A DNA stretch of 64,000 nt from Tildeniella nuda ZEHNDER 1965/U140 (GCA_019358895.1 JAHHIG010000001.1:1-64000); one strand, 5' to 3'. Positions 50,671-60,205 are shown, counted from the stretch's first letter. The notes: a model not told the origin generated them from the letters alone. Made by a program: numbers and translations.

Positions 50671-51003
50671 TGGTGTGTTGGGACGGGCGCGACAATGCTG
50701 ATACCGTAAGGTTTCGGAGCTAAATTGATGACGCGCCTTAGCGGACGTGAGGCAAGAAAACCTGCGAAGAGAAAGGCGTTGCATATCAGCGAGCAACAGT
50801 TGCGGTCAGACTATCTCGTCTGCGAGTAGACAGGTCGGCATTTGACCGAGTGAACTCAACTGCTATGCACCTATACAACGCCGTTTGAAGGGAGTATTGA
50901 ACTCATACCAACGATCATACTGTCGAAACCCATAGACATAAATCACATATTCTTCTTTATAGAATAGAATAGAATCTATGGTCAATTAGACGGGGGAACG
51001 CAC

Positions 51004-51975
51004 TTGAACAATGCAACGCTCCATCAGTTGAAAGTGTTTGAGGCAGTCGCGCGCCACAACAGCTTTACTCGGGCGGCTGAAGAACTCTTTCTCACGCAAC
51101 CGACGGTTTCGATGCAGGTAAAGCAATTGTCAAAATCGGTCGGCTTGCCGCTCTTTGAGCAGGTAGGCAAGCGACTCTACCTGACTGCTGCTGGCAAAGA
51201 GCTTTACACCACCTGCCAAGACATTTTTACTCGCTTATCTCAGTTTGAAATTGCGATCGCTGACCTCAAAGGACTCAAGCAAGGCGGGTTGCGGTTAGCC
51301 GTTGTAACGACCGCAAAGTATGTGGTGCCTCGCTTACTAGGACCTTTTTGTCAGCGGTATCCTGGTATTGATGTCTCGCTGACAGTGAATAACCACGAGT
51401 GGGTTTTAGAAAGTTTGGCAGCTAATCGTGATGACCTTTACATCCTGAGCCAGTTGCCTGAAGACATGGATGTGCAGGTGCATCCGTTTTTGGAGAACCC
51501 TCTGGTTGTGCTGGCGCAACGCAATCATCCTCTAGCGCATGAGCGGGATATTTCGCTGGAGCGATTGGCAGAAGAGCCGTTCATTATGCGCGAACCTGGT
51601 TCGGGTACCCGTAAAGCGGTTCAAAAACTGTTTGATGATCAGGCGCTGCCACTTAAGGTCAAGCTCGATTTAGGCAGCAACGAGGCAATTAAGCAGGCGA
51701 TCGCAGGTGGTCTCGGTATTTCTGTGCTGTCACTACATACATTAGCGCTAGAAGGCTCCAACAGCCAACTGACCATTCTGGATGTCAAAGGCTTCCCAAT
51801 TCAACGCCATTGGTATGTCATCTATCCCTCTGGCAAGCAACTATCAGTCATTGCCCGCACCTTTCATGACTATCTGCTCAACGAAGGCAAACGCGTGGCT
51901 GAAGAAACCGCTTTTCAGGGAGTGTTCAGTAAAGGGCTGAAGCCAAGAGGACACGATTTAGAAGGCAAGGGTTAG
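51004..51975 (+). CDS. LysR family transcriptional regulator (CbbR/RbcR-like)
   Basis: TLHQLKVFEAVARHNSFTRAAEELFLTQPTVSMQVKQLSKSVGLPLFEQVGKRLYLTAAG; TTG start. Confidence 0.93.
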   Translation: MNNATLHQLKVFEAVARHNSFTRAAEELFLTQPTVSMQVKQLSKSVGLPLFEQVGKRLYLTAAGKELYTTCQDIFTRLSQFEIAIADLKGLKQGGLRLAVVTTAKYVVPRLLGPFCQRYPGIDVSLTVNNHEWVLESLAANRDDLYILSQLPEDMDVQVHPFLENPLVVLAQRNHPLAHERDISLERLAEEPFIMREPGSGTRKAVQKLFDDQALPLKVKLDLGSNEAIKQAIAGGLGISVLSLHTLALEGSNSQLTILDVKGFPIQRHWYVIYPSGKQLSVIARTFHDYLLNEGKRVAEETAFQGVFSKGLKPRGHDLEGKG

Positions 51976-52014
51976 ACGAAAACATAGTTTTAGCCGGGAG
52001 TATGTCACCTTTGC

Positions 52015-52102
52015 GCCCTCACCCTAAATCCCTCTCCCCAGGGAGAGGGACTTTGAATCCTTGCTCCCTTCTCCTGGGGGAGAAGGGTTGGGGATGAGGG
52101 CA
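52015..52102. repeat. MITE-like/terminator-like cyanobacterial repeat, copy 2
   Basis: GCCCTCACCCTAAATCCCTCTCCCC...TCCCTTCTCCTGGGGGAGAAGGGTTGGGGATGAGGGCA, between convergent genes. Confidence 0.8.
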
Positions 52103-52164
52103 GAATCTAGCACTTGCGAAAGTGACATGCTGCCGTTTTAGCCTTCTGCCTTCTGCCTTCTGCC

Positions 52165-53391
52165 TTACTCAGGCAGCTTGTACTGTTGGACGATCCGCTT
52201 GGCATATTCAGGCACATGCGCGTCTAGCTTTTCGGGATAGTTGCGCTTGACGTATAGATAGTTGCGGGTGAAGTGGGAGTCGATCGAAAAGCGGGCATAT
52301 TCTAACCCTTTAGGTCCTGTTTTTTTGATGACAATGCCCAGCAGCTTGGCTACCCACATCGGTAGCGTTACCCCTTTGTCATAGGCAGAAATACTTTGCT
52401 GCACAGCATCGTGACGATCGCCCTGCGACATCACGGGTTGCGTCTCAATCTGAGCCTGGACAAGATCGAGCATTTCCTGACCGCGATCGTTCCGCACGAC
52501 GATCCATTGCCAGCCGAAGGGTGCGCCCATATACCCTACAACCAGATCAGCCAGGGAGTTAACGTAATCAAAACAGCTCATGCAGGACGGTGCAAACACG
52601 TCTTTAAGCTGGTTTGTCTTGAGACCAAAGAACGGTACTGTCTCACTGGAACCATCTTCGTGCTTGAAGTGGACGCGGAAGTCCTGCATGAATTCGTAAT
52701 GCACTACGGTGGCGGGCGATCGGCTAGTAGTATCGAGAAACTTCTGCAACCCAGCGCGAGTCACATTATCGACACAGGGCGTTCCCAGTACGTAGAGCTT
52801 CTCTAAACCCAGTTGCTTTTCCACTGCCCGAAGCGCCTGAATTTGGCAACCCACGCCAATCACCAGCAGACGCTTCATGCCCGACTGCTCGATTTCTTCT
52901 AGCACGGAGAGGTTGGGCGACAGCGTGGGCTTATTCACTTTTGCCGCCAAAATTTCTTCTGGTGTGCGAGCCAGTATAGGTTTAGGCTGAAAGCGATCGT
53001 CCTCCGTGTTTTGCACACAAACGACACCTTCGACCATACCGCGAGTGAGCATTTCAATGGCGATCGTGCTGACAATGCCTGTCCACTGTGCGCCCTCTAC
53101 AGGCTCTAGCTTGCGTGCCGCCATCATGTCCTGGCTGACCCCAAAGTACCATTCATCCGGATTGTCCAGATTGCGGCTGCGATCGTGGATTTGCGCTTCT
53201 AGTTCAGCAATCTGCTGATTCAGGAAGGCACAGGCATCTTTGACGTAGTGAATGTAATAGGTGTCACAGAGTCCGCATTCGCTGCACAGTGCTTTGGCGG
53301 GGCGGCGACTGGTGGGCTTAAGAGCTTTCGCCTTTTTGTGGGAGGGCGCTACGGTCATGGCGTGAGGTGTGCAAAGGTCACTGTTGATCAC
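52165..53391 (-). CDS. bciB: Ferredoxin-dependent divinyl (proto)chlorophyllide 8-vinyl reductase, Slr1923/BciB type (FrhB family)
   Basis: CSECGLCDTYYIHYVKDACAFLNQQIAELE...DEWYFGV...VIGVGCQIQALRAVEKQLGLEKLYVLGTPCVDNVTRAGLQKFLDTTS...CMSCFDYVNSLADLVVGYMG. Confidence 0.9.
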   Translation of the reverse strand: MINSDLCTPHAMTVAPSHKKAKALKPTSRRPAKALCSECGLCDTYYIHYVKDACAFLNQQIAELEAQIHDRSRNLDNPDEWYFGVSQDMMAARKLEPVEGAQWTGIVSTIAIEMLTRGMVEGVVCVQNTEDDRFQPKPILARTPEEILAAKVNKPTLSPNLSVLEEIEQSGMKRLLVIGVGCQIQALRAVEKQLGLEKLYVLGTPCVDNVTRAGLQKFLDTTSRSPATVVHYEFMQDFRVHFKHEDGSSETVPFFGLKTNQLKDVFAPSCMSCFDYVNSLADLVVGYMGAPFGWQWIVVRNDRGQEMLDLVQAQIETQPVMSQGDRHDAVQQSISAYDKGVTLPMWVAKLLGIVIKKTGPKGLEYARFSIDSHFTRNYLYVKRNYPEKLDAHVPEYAKRIVQQYKLPE

Positions 53392-53615
53392 AATAACGTA
53401 CTGCTGCCCCGTGATGTAGGGTTTTGTCGTTTGATTCCCTAGCCAACTTAGATGAGTGAGCGCTGCGATCGACCAGATTGTAGGGTTGCACGCTTGGGAT
53501 GCTGACCCTTGACAAACTGCCTTCGGAGAGAGGTCACTTTCTTCGCATCAAGGGCAAACTCTAGGTTAAACGTTCGCAGACCTAGACGATCGCGCACCCA
53601 TCCCTAAAACAGACC

Positions 53616-54302
53616 ATGAAACGGCTGCTGACTTGCTTTGCTGGGCTTCTAGCGTTAACGACCTCAAGTTGTGCCCTTGCGTCTCTTCTAACTGTCACTC
53701 CCAAAACGCTGATTGATCAGACTGTTAATTGCCCAACCGATGAGAACTTAAAAGCAGAGGGCTTCAAAGTTTTGAGTACACAAACATGGTCTCAAGGCGT
53801 GATTGTGCTTTACACCGCTCTTTGTCCCACAGATGACTCAAAGACCGCAATGCGTCCAGTCTTTGGTCATAAGGTTGTCAAGCGGAACGGCACGATATGG
53901 CAGGTAAGCGGCAGTGGCAGCTACAGAACAGCAAACGAATCAGCCCCATCAGAAGAGTTGGTAGAGTACGGCATTGGTCGCTCTTCAAACCAGCGCAGCG
54001 GTAGCGCCCCTTCTCAAAAAGCCCCTTCTCAAAAAGAAGAACCTTACATCATTCTGTATGGTCGAGTGCTCAAGCCAAGCGTTGTCGCTGTAGAAGCCAC
54101 ATTTGATAATGGCAAGATTGTGCGCGATGAGAGCAGCAATGGTGTATTCGCACTGCTTGCTGCTGGAGCCAGCGGAGTCTGTGAAGTGCGCGTCTTAGGA
54201 GCAGATAATCAGATCCTGCGACAAGAGGATTTAGCAATGCCGAAGCAACGTACCCGCAGTGAACCGATAATTCGGTGCCTGCCGATGTCGCATCAGTTGT
54301 AA
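53616..54302 (+). CDS. Hypothetical secreted protein
   Basis: MKRLLTCFAGLLALTTSSCALA signal/lipobox-like start, 228 aa. Confidence 0.7.
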   Translation: MKRLLTCFAGLLALTTSSCALASLLTVTPKTLIDQTVNCPTDENLKAEGFKVLSTQTWSQGVIVLYTALCPTDDSKTAMRPVFGHKVVKRNGTIWQVSGSGSYRTANESAPSEELVEYGIGRSSNQRSGSAPSQKAPSQKEEPYIILYGRVLKPSVVAVEATFDNGKIVRDESSNGVFALLAAGASGVCEVRVLGADNQILRQEDLAMPKQRTRSEPIIRCLPMSHQL

Positions 54303-54414
54303 GTAGCAAACATAACCAGTTGTAGGATGTGCTAGACGCAGCCGTGACGAATTCGACCTCCGAGCAACACAGATTCCCTAACGTTGAACCGCTATGTATG
54401 CCGCTTTGAAAATA

Positions 54415-54687
54415 TTAATCTTCATTTAGATAGCCATGCCAGTCAACAAGGTGCCCTAGCACGGTCATACGCCTGTAGTCCTCCTCGGTAACTATGCAAC
54501 GATCAAATTTTGCCCTTGACTTTCGTTGCGGTTGCAATTTTTGCTGTTGAGCTTTCGGCTTTTGAGCTTTAGTCGAATGACTTAAAGGGGCAATCGATTT
54601 GTTGGACGCGCTTTGATGCTTAGTTTTAGCAACGGAAAAATTTTGGTTGTTAAGAGGACGCTTTAAAAGTCCAGATGCTTGTAGCAT
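54415..54687 (-). CDS. Hypothetical basic protein, 90 aa
   Basis: ORF only; VTEEDYRRMTVLGHLVDWHGYLNED tail. Confidence 0.35.
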   Translation of the reverse strand: MLQASGLLKRPLNNQNFSVAKTKHQSASNKSIAPLSHSTKAQKPKAQQQKLQPQRKSRAKFDRCIVTEEDYRRMTVLGHLVDWHGYLNED

Positions 54688-54689
54688 TG

Positions 54690-54800
54690 GCGACTGAAGT
54701 CGCGGCTACAGAGGCACTAGCGCAGCCATGCCCGAAGGACTTTACCCTGCCGTTGCAGGTGATAAAACCCTTACTCTGCGGTAGTCCGCACAGGCGGACT
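54690..54800. repeat. Cluster of short cyanobacterial palindromes
   Basis: GCGACT-GA-AGTCGC at 54690-54703; AGTCCGC-ACAG-GCGGACT at 54783-54800. Confidence 0.65.
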
Positions 54801-54839
54801 TTGTTTACGTGGTCGCAGTTTTAACCGCCAGACACTTTT

Positions 54840-55104
54840 CAAACAACCTCTTACGTCTACCAATGCCAACCACTAAAACAAGAATTTGCGTTTGCTCAAC
54901 CCTCTAGACGATTCGATAGCGTTGCCCCACTGCCCTCACGCTGCGAAAGCCTGAAAGATTATCCACCAGTGCTTTCCCCTGTTTCTCAGGCTCAACTTTG
55001 AGCTGATCAATGCGCTCACTCAGCTTCTCTTGTTCACGTCGATCGTTAATGGCAGTCAGCGTTTCTAAGGCAAGGGGAGTGAGTTGAATCGTGTATTCAA
55101 CCAT
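54840..55104 (-). pseudogene. RelE/ParE-family toxin with in-frame amber
   Basis: [87 protein letters not shown] at 54904-54906, frame stays homologous. Confidence 0.85.
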
Positions 55105-55106
55105 TG

Positions 55107-55361
55107 CTATAACCCTAGCGTTGTTTTTGCACTCTCCCAGGAGACGGTGTTGCCTTGTTCTGCTTGAAGAAGGCTCTGACGGAGTTTAGCGACGAATTCG
55201 GTATCGGTCAGGATGTCGAGGGTTTCGAGTAGCTCAGTGAGGTGCGCGTAGCTGAGGGCGACAATGACCGGCACACCATCTTGAGTGATGATGATGGGTT
55301 CGTCGGTCAGTTCATCGGGAAGGTTGGGAAGTTGCTACTGTGCTTGAGCGATCGTCCAGTT
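55107..55361 (-). pseudogene. Phd/YefM-type antitoxin with in-frame amber
   Basis: Own translation: [85 protein letters not shown] at 55335-55337. Confidence 0.85.
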
Positions 55362-55546
55362 GTTTGGGCATACCGCAAGAGAGGAGTCAGGGTGAATTCA
55401 CTCTAACACCCGCTTTCAGGGAAGCAGCCGCATTCTCAGTTTGGGTTTGCCACACGCGATCGCGATTCTGAGAAGAACAAGAGCGAGTTTATACGCAGGC
55501 AGAAAGCAGGATTGTCTGGAAGCGCTTTACGGTAACTTCACCGTAA

Positions 55547-55714
55547 GTAACCACAGCTTTACCGTTAGTCACCACAGCTTCATCATTACTAACGATCGCT
55601 CTAGCGTCAGTAACCACAGCTTGAACGTAAGTAACGACAACTTGTGCAGAAGTAACCACAGCTTGAGCGTAAGTAACCACAGCTTGTGCATAGGTAACGA
55701 CAGCTTGAACGGAC
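55547..55714. repeat. 21-bp minisatellite, eight units
   Basis: GTAACCACAGCTTGAGCGTAA-type units; open on both strands (AVVTYAQ heptads on minus). Confidence 0.93.
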
Positions 55715-55755
55715 GTTACCAACGCTCGTTCTAAGGCAACATCAACAAGTGTTGT

Positions 55756-56394
55756 TTAAGGGCGGTGGCGATCGCGGATGCCTTGCCGAAACGCCTTTGC
55801 TGCCGCCAGTGGATTGGGATTCTGCACACAGTTACTCAGCAACGTCATGTCCAGGTTGGGGAGCAGTTCACTCTGGTCGATCGCCTCATAGCCAAAGGTT
55901 TGCGTCCATTGCTCCTGGTTCTCTGTACGCAAGTGGTAAAGCAGAAAGCCGTTGTTTTGCCAGAACCAGACCTCCTGTACTCCCAAGCGTTGAAACCGTT
56001 CCAGCCGATTAATGCTGCCGCTTGTCACCACCACTTCAATTGCCAAATCAGGAACCGCTTTATCGGTGCCGATGCAGTAGCTTTCATCGGGTTCCGTTCC
56101 AACCCGTTTGTCTGCATTGCGAAAGGTCGTGGAGCCTGTGGGGAAATATTCGGTATCCGTTTCCAGAAAATAAATTTCTAAGAGCGTCCCAATGCGAGTT
56201 TTGCCACTTTCATGCCGACGGCTGGGTGCCACAATTTCCAGGACTCCATCCAAATAATTGATGCGATACGCTAGACTATCTCCCATTCTGGTCAGCAGCG
56301 CTTCGTACTGTGACCAGGGGACGTTGGTAATCACGCGCCGTTCTTCCGGGTCATCCAGCTTTAACCATTGAGAGAGGTCTTCCAGCAGCAGCAT
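55756..56394 (-). CDS. Uma2 family endonuclease
   Basis: RMGDSLAYRINYLDGVLEIVAPSRRHESGKTRIGTLLEIYFLETDTEYFPTGSTTFRN...PDLAIEVVVTSGSINRLERFQRLGVQEVWFWQNN. Confidence 0.93.
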   Translation of the reverse strand: MLLLEDLSQWLKLDDPEERRVITNVPWSQYEALLTRMGDSLAYRINYLDGVLEIVAPSRRHESGKTRIGTLLEIYFLETDTEYFPTGSTTFRNADKRVGTEPDESYCIGTDKAVPDLAIEVVVTSGSINRLERFQRLGVQEVWFWQNNGFLLYHLRTENQEQWTQTFGYEAIDQSELLPNLDMTLLSNCVQNPNPLAAAKAFRQGIRDRHRP

Positions 56395-56552
56395 CGCCCG
56401 TTCCTCGTTGCCCTTTCACTGATTCTAATGCGGATTCTAACCTCTGCTCTGATACCTCTCGGTACTGCTACCCTGCTAAACCAACCGCTGGTGTTTTCAG
56501 TCACAGGGCAAGGTTGACCGATGGGGTGCAGTCAAGATCAGATTCAGCGGAA

Positions 56553-56594
56553 GTAACGACAGCTTGTGTAGAAGTGACGATCGATCGTGCCGAG
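56553..56594. repeat. Two further units of the 55547-55714 21-bp repeat
   Basis: GTAACGACAGCTTGTGTAGAA GTGACGATCGATCGTGCCGAG. Confidence 0.8.
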
Positions 56595-56913
56595 TCAACA
56601 TCAGGAAGAACCGCCACTATAAAGGTAGAAGAGGAAGTACAGCCCTCGCAACACGTTAAAATCCTTAAGCTTTCGATTTTATCCTTTTCACACGGATAAC
56701 ATGCAGACAAGGTGCTGTCTATTCAGCTTGATCGAGATTTTAGGCTGCAAGATTTTAGCCTAATCGAAATCTGCCTAATATTACAGTTAGTGATTCAAGC
56801 CTTTGGGTGAAAGGTGCGTTCAGATTGCTATAGTCCTTTAGGGATTAAGTTATTCTAAGGATATCGGTAGGGGCATCGCTTCAAGGTTATTAGTGAGATG
56901 GTTGGTGTAAACG

Positions 56914-57378
56914 GTGCTTGGAAGCTTAGGCATGAATCTCCTTAGTGACTTGAGTCGATGGTTTTTTATTAATGTTGTTCTGGCTCTATTGCCACTTATC
57001 GTAAATTTGGTAGTTATCTCAATGTTTAAGGAGGAAGAACGACGTAAATGGAAATGGGTTAGTCTTTTTAGAGATGGTGAATTGTTTTTCTTTTCAAGCA
57101 CTATATCTGCGACATCAATGAGTGAGGTGGTTTTAGGGAACAAATCAAATTCGCCCAATTTGGGATATTTGCATACATTTACCTTACTGCCAATAATGTT
57201 GGTATTATTACTCTCGACAGTGATATTTGGATGCGCTGCATATACCAAACTACAAAAACAGCTAACAGGGAAAGGAGATTCGCTACTAGATGATTTTCGG
57301 TTTTCATATGGATCAGTCGCTTGTGCAATTGCCTCAGTAATTCTCGGCTACGTAGCATTTTTACAATCAAGAATCTAA
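56914..57378 (+). CDS. Hypothetical membrane protein (several TM segments)
   Basis: WFFINVVLALLPLIVNLVVISMFKEEERRKWKW...LLPIMLVLLLSTVIFGCAAY; likely start MNLLSDLSRW. Confidence 0.7.
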   Translation: MLGSLGMNLLSDLSRWFFINVVLALLPLIVNLVVISMFKEEERRKWKWVSLFRDGELFFFSSTISATSMSEVVLGNKSNSPNLGYLHTFTLLPIMLVLLLSTVIFGCAAYTKLQKQLTGKGDSLLDDFRFSYGSVACAIASVILGYVAFLQSRI

Positions 57379-57382
57379 ACTT

Positions 57383-57931
57383 ATGAGTGAGACAAGCAAA
57401 AAAGTTGAAATTCTAATGAGAGCATCTTCAGGAATAGCTCTAGGTGCAGCATTGGGATCTTCTCTTGGTTTAGTAATTGGCTCTGCTGTTGGCAGTTTAA
57501 TTCTTCCAGGCGTAGGGACTTTGGTTGGAGTTGCTGGAGGGGCTTTTCTTAGCTCACTTTTAACAAGGAACTTAACAAAAAATGCTAGGAGTGGCGAGGA
57601 AAAGTTGACAGTAGTTCTTGATTCGATTGCTGAGAATGATGATCCTTTAAAAGAAGATATTTTAGTTGTTTTAGAAGCAAAGATTAACTATACAGAAGAA
57701 GATGACATAAAAGAATCTCTGATTAAGATGCGAATTTCAGTTAATGCAACTAATCTTCCACGTCCTCAAAAAAAAGAAATGGCTGACTACATAATCACAG
57801 CACTCAGAGAGATTGAACGCAGAGATACATCAAGCGCTAAGTATTCCTTGGGCAAGGTAGCTGACTTGGCTCAGGATTATCCAAATATTCTCAATGCTTT
57901 GAGGGAACTAGGGAAATATCTTTCAAAATGA
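57383..57931 (+). CDS. Hypothetical protein with glycine-zipper membrane segment and helical C-domain
   Basis: SSGIALGAALGSSLGLVIGSAVGSLILPGVGTLVGVAGGAFLSSLL then charged helical domain; starts 5 bp after the previous ORF. Confidence 0.75.
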   Translation: MSETSKKVEILMRASSGIALGAALGSSLGLVIGSAVGSLILPGVGTLVGVAGGAFLSSLLTRNLTKNARSGEEKLTVVLDSIAENDDPLKEDILVVLEAKINYTEEDDIKESLIKMRISVNATNLPRPQKKEMADYIITALREIERRDTSSAKYSLGKVADLAQDYPNILNALRELGKYLSK

Positions 57932-57957
57932 CCAGACCGTAAAGTGAATAGGTGCGG

Positions 57958-58134
57958 TAGGGCAAGCACTGCCCATTTCTACTTTCATGCACTGACTACA
58001 ATCGCCCTCCCTTTCTCTACGATCGCTCACCCCTCCGTTACTAAAAGCTTCAAATCCATCAAACGATCGGATGGTGCTGACAAAACCAACGATCGCGCGG
58101 TGGCAGATGCGGCTGAAACGATAGGGTGCGATCG
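57958..58134. repeat. Diverged direct repeat, copy A (left of hicBA)
   Basis: GCACTGCCCATTTCTACTTTCATGCACTGACTACA...ACTAAAAGCTTCAAATCCATCAAACGATCGGATGGTGCTGACAAAACCAACGATCGCGCGGTGGCAGATGCGGCTGA. Confidence 0.85.
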
Positions 58135-58296
58135 ACTAGTAGTGCGATCGGGTTGCTGGCAAAACACCGATCGCACTTTAGCAAATGTAGCTGAAATGAC
58201 AACGCCTGTAGACAATGGAGAGATGTAGCAGGATTGGGCGTTTGACGGCAGAGAGATAAAATGTACAGTAGTACCTTTATTGATCAGAAGGATTTT

Positions 58297-58503
58297 ATGA
58301 GGTTTAGCGTAACGCTCGATCGTGATGAAGATGGCGTTTGGATTGTGGAGTGTCCCAGCATTCCGGGTTGCGTGAGCCAGGGGCAAACACGACAAGAAGC
58401 CCTTGAAAACATTAAAGATGCTATCTCAGCTTGTCTACAGGTTCGAGCAGAGCGTGGGATGCCGCTTACAATTGAAACGTATCAAGTTGAGGTCGTAGCG
58501 TAG
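58297..58503 (+). CDS. hicB: HicB family antitoxin
   Basis: RFSVTLDRDEDGVWIVECPSIPGCVSQGQTRQEALENIKDAISACL; upstream in-frame start at 58261 also possible. Confidence 0.93.
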   Translation: MRFSVTLDRDEDGVWIVECPSIPGCVSQGQTRQEALENIKDAISACLQVRAERGMPLTIETYQVEVVA

Positions 58504-58727
58504 TGGGTTCTGCCCTTCCTGTAATGAGTGGGCGTGAGGTCGTGCGCGTCTTTGAATCTTTGGGTTGGAATGCTGTGCGGCAGACAGGTAGTCACATCAT
58601 TATGGTTGAAGACGAGGAACTTGTGACGCTTTCGGTTCCTGATCATCGTGAAGTAGCAAAAGGAACGCTGCGAAGCCTCATTCGTACTGCTGGATTGACC
58701 GTAGAAGAATTTGTTGCCGCCAAGTAG
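58503..58727 (+). CDS. hicA: HicA family toxin
   Basis: MSGREVVRVFESLGWNAVRQTGSHIIMVEDEELVTLSVPDHREVAKGTLRSLIRTAGLTVEEF; dsRBD-like with catalytic-type His (GSH). Confidence 0.93.
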   Translation: MGSALPVMSGREVVRVFESLGWNAVRQTGSHIIMVEDEELVTLSVPDHREVAKGTLRSLIRTAGLTVEEFVAAK

Positions 58728-58756
58728 CACGTAGTTCTCAGGCTAACGAGACAGTG

Positions 58757-58932
58757 TTAGGGTAGGCACTGCTCATCTCTACTTTCATGCGCTGGCTACA
58801 ACATCCTGTCCTGTGGTTACGATCGCCTAACCCTCTGTCACTAAAAGCTTCAGCTCTGCCAAATGATCGCATGGTGCTGGCAAAACAACGATCGGATGGT
58901 GGCAGATGCGGCTGAGATGGTAGGGGGCGATC
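58757..58932. repeat. Diverged direct repeat, copy B (right of hicBA)
   Basis: GCACTGCTCATCTCTACTTTCATGCGCTGGCTACA...ACTAAAAGCTTCAGCTCTGCCAAATGATCGCATGGTGCTGGCAAAACAACGATCGGATGGTGGCAGATGCGGCTGA. Confidence 0.85.
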
Positions 58933-58936
58933 CGGG

Positions 58937-59278
58937 TTAATTTCGCAAGCTTGTAGAACCAGCGTCTATGTCATGCTGCAATTTTGCCACTGCGTCTAAA
59001 ATAACAACGAAGCGTTGTCCAAATGCGGTGAGCTTGTATTCAACCCGTGGTGGAACTTCTGGGTAAGAGCGTTTTTCTAGAATACCGAAGCTGACCATCT
59101 TGTTTAGACAATCGTTTTGCACTTTGGTTGTGAGTCCATCAATCGAGCGGGTAATGGCTCCAGGGCGATCGACTCCCTGACAAATCAAGGTCAAAATTTG
59201 AATTGACCATTTACAACCCACAATGTATTCCACCATTGCAGCGGCTGAAGTTGGCTTACTTGCTTGCTGGCTGTTCAT
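58937..59278 (-). CDS. HxlR family winged-helix regulator
   Basis: [68 protein letters not shown]. Confidence 0.93.
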   Translation of the reverse strand: MNSQQASKPTSAAAMVEYIVGCKWSIQILTLICQGVDRPGAITRSIDGLTTKVQNDCLNKMVSFGILEKRSYPEVPPRVEYKLTAFGQRFVVILDAVAKLQHDIDAGSTSLRN

Positions 59279-59428
59279 CTAACGCAATCTATTTTTTCTA
59301 ACCCCTGTCTTAATTTCTACCAAAAAGTGCCTACCGCACCAAGAGGTGCTTACTTTCGCGCCCAATTTAAGTTGCTTAAGATGCTTGCTGTGGGCGGATC
59401 ACTTCAAAACCTCAGCAGGAAAATCATT

Positions 59429-60205
59429 ATGTACCAGGAATTTAAGCATCAGCAAGCGTTGATCGTTGGCGGTAGTAGCGGCATTGGACGGGCGATCGCA
59501 GAAATTCTTTTAACTCATGAAACAACTGTAACCATTGTCGGACGAACCACTGACAAGCTTCAGGCAGCCGCATCCCACCTCAAGCAGTTCGGCACGGTGC
59601 AGACGTGGCAGGCAGATATTAGCGATCGTCAGGAGGTATCCCAACTGGTTGAACGTATTGCTTCCGAACTATCTAACGTGCGTTATTTAGTCAATGCTGC
59701 TGGCGTTTTTCTGCCAAAGACATTTCTTGAACATTCCGAGGCAGACTACGATCGCTACCTCAACATCAATCACGGCACCTTCTTTGCGACTCAGCAGGTT
59801 GTTCGCAATATGGTTCAGTACGGGCAAGGCGGCGCAATGGTCAATATTGGCTCCATGTGGGCACATCAGGCAGTTCTCGCTACACCCTCCTCTGCTTACT
59901 CAATGGCGAAAGCTGGCTTACACTCTCTCACTCAGCACTTGGCGATGGAGCTTGCCCAGTACCAAATTCGCGTTAATGCTGTTGCTCCCGCAGTGGTCGA
60001 GACTCCGATTTATGGAGCCTTTATCAAGCCAGATGACATTCATACGACGCTTCAGGGCTTCAACAGCTTTCATCCGCTTGGACGTGTTGGACAACCGCAT
60101 GATGTTGCAGAGGCGGTGGTTTACTTGCTCTCCGGTCGAGCCTCTTGGGTCACGGGTGCAACATGGAACGTCGACGGTGGGGTTATGGCTGGACGTAATG
60201 CTTAA
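59429..60205 (+). CDS. SDR family oxidoreductase
   Basis: [45 protein letters not shown]; divergent from HxlR. Confidence 0.95.
   Translation: MYQEFKHQQALIVGGSSGIGRAIAEILLTHETTVTIVGRTTDKLQAAASHLKQFGTVQTWQADISDRQEVSQLVERIASELSNVRYLVNAAGVFLPKTFLEHSEADYDRYLNINHGTFFATQQVVRNMVQYGQGGAMVNIGSMWAHQAVLATPSSAYSMAKAGLHSLTQHLAMELAQYQIRVNAVAPAVVETPIYGAFIKPDDIHTTLQGFNSFHPLGRVGQPHDVAEAVVYLLSGRASWVTGATWNVDGGVMAGRNA

Noticed and set aside
52137-52165. CTGCCTT heptamer run next to bciB as a special element
   Set aside because: Only about three short units; typical short tandem repeat in cyanobacterial intergenic DNA with no further structure
55441-55734. Plus-strand ORF with SNHSLSVSNHS repeats as a real protein
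   Set aside because: It is simply the 21-bp minisatellite read in an open frame; no independent coding signal, and the opposite strand is equally open
55531-56594. CRISPR array
   Set aside because: Units are directly contiguous with no unique spacers and no cas genes in the window
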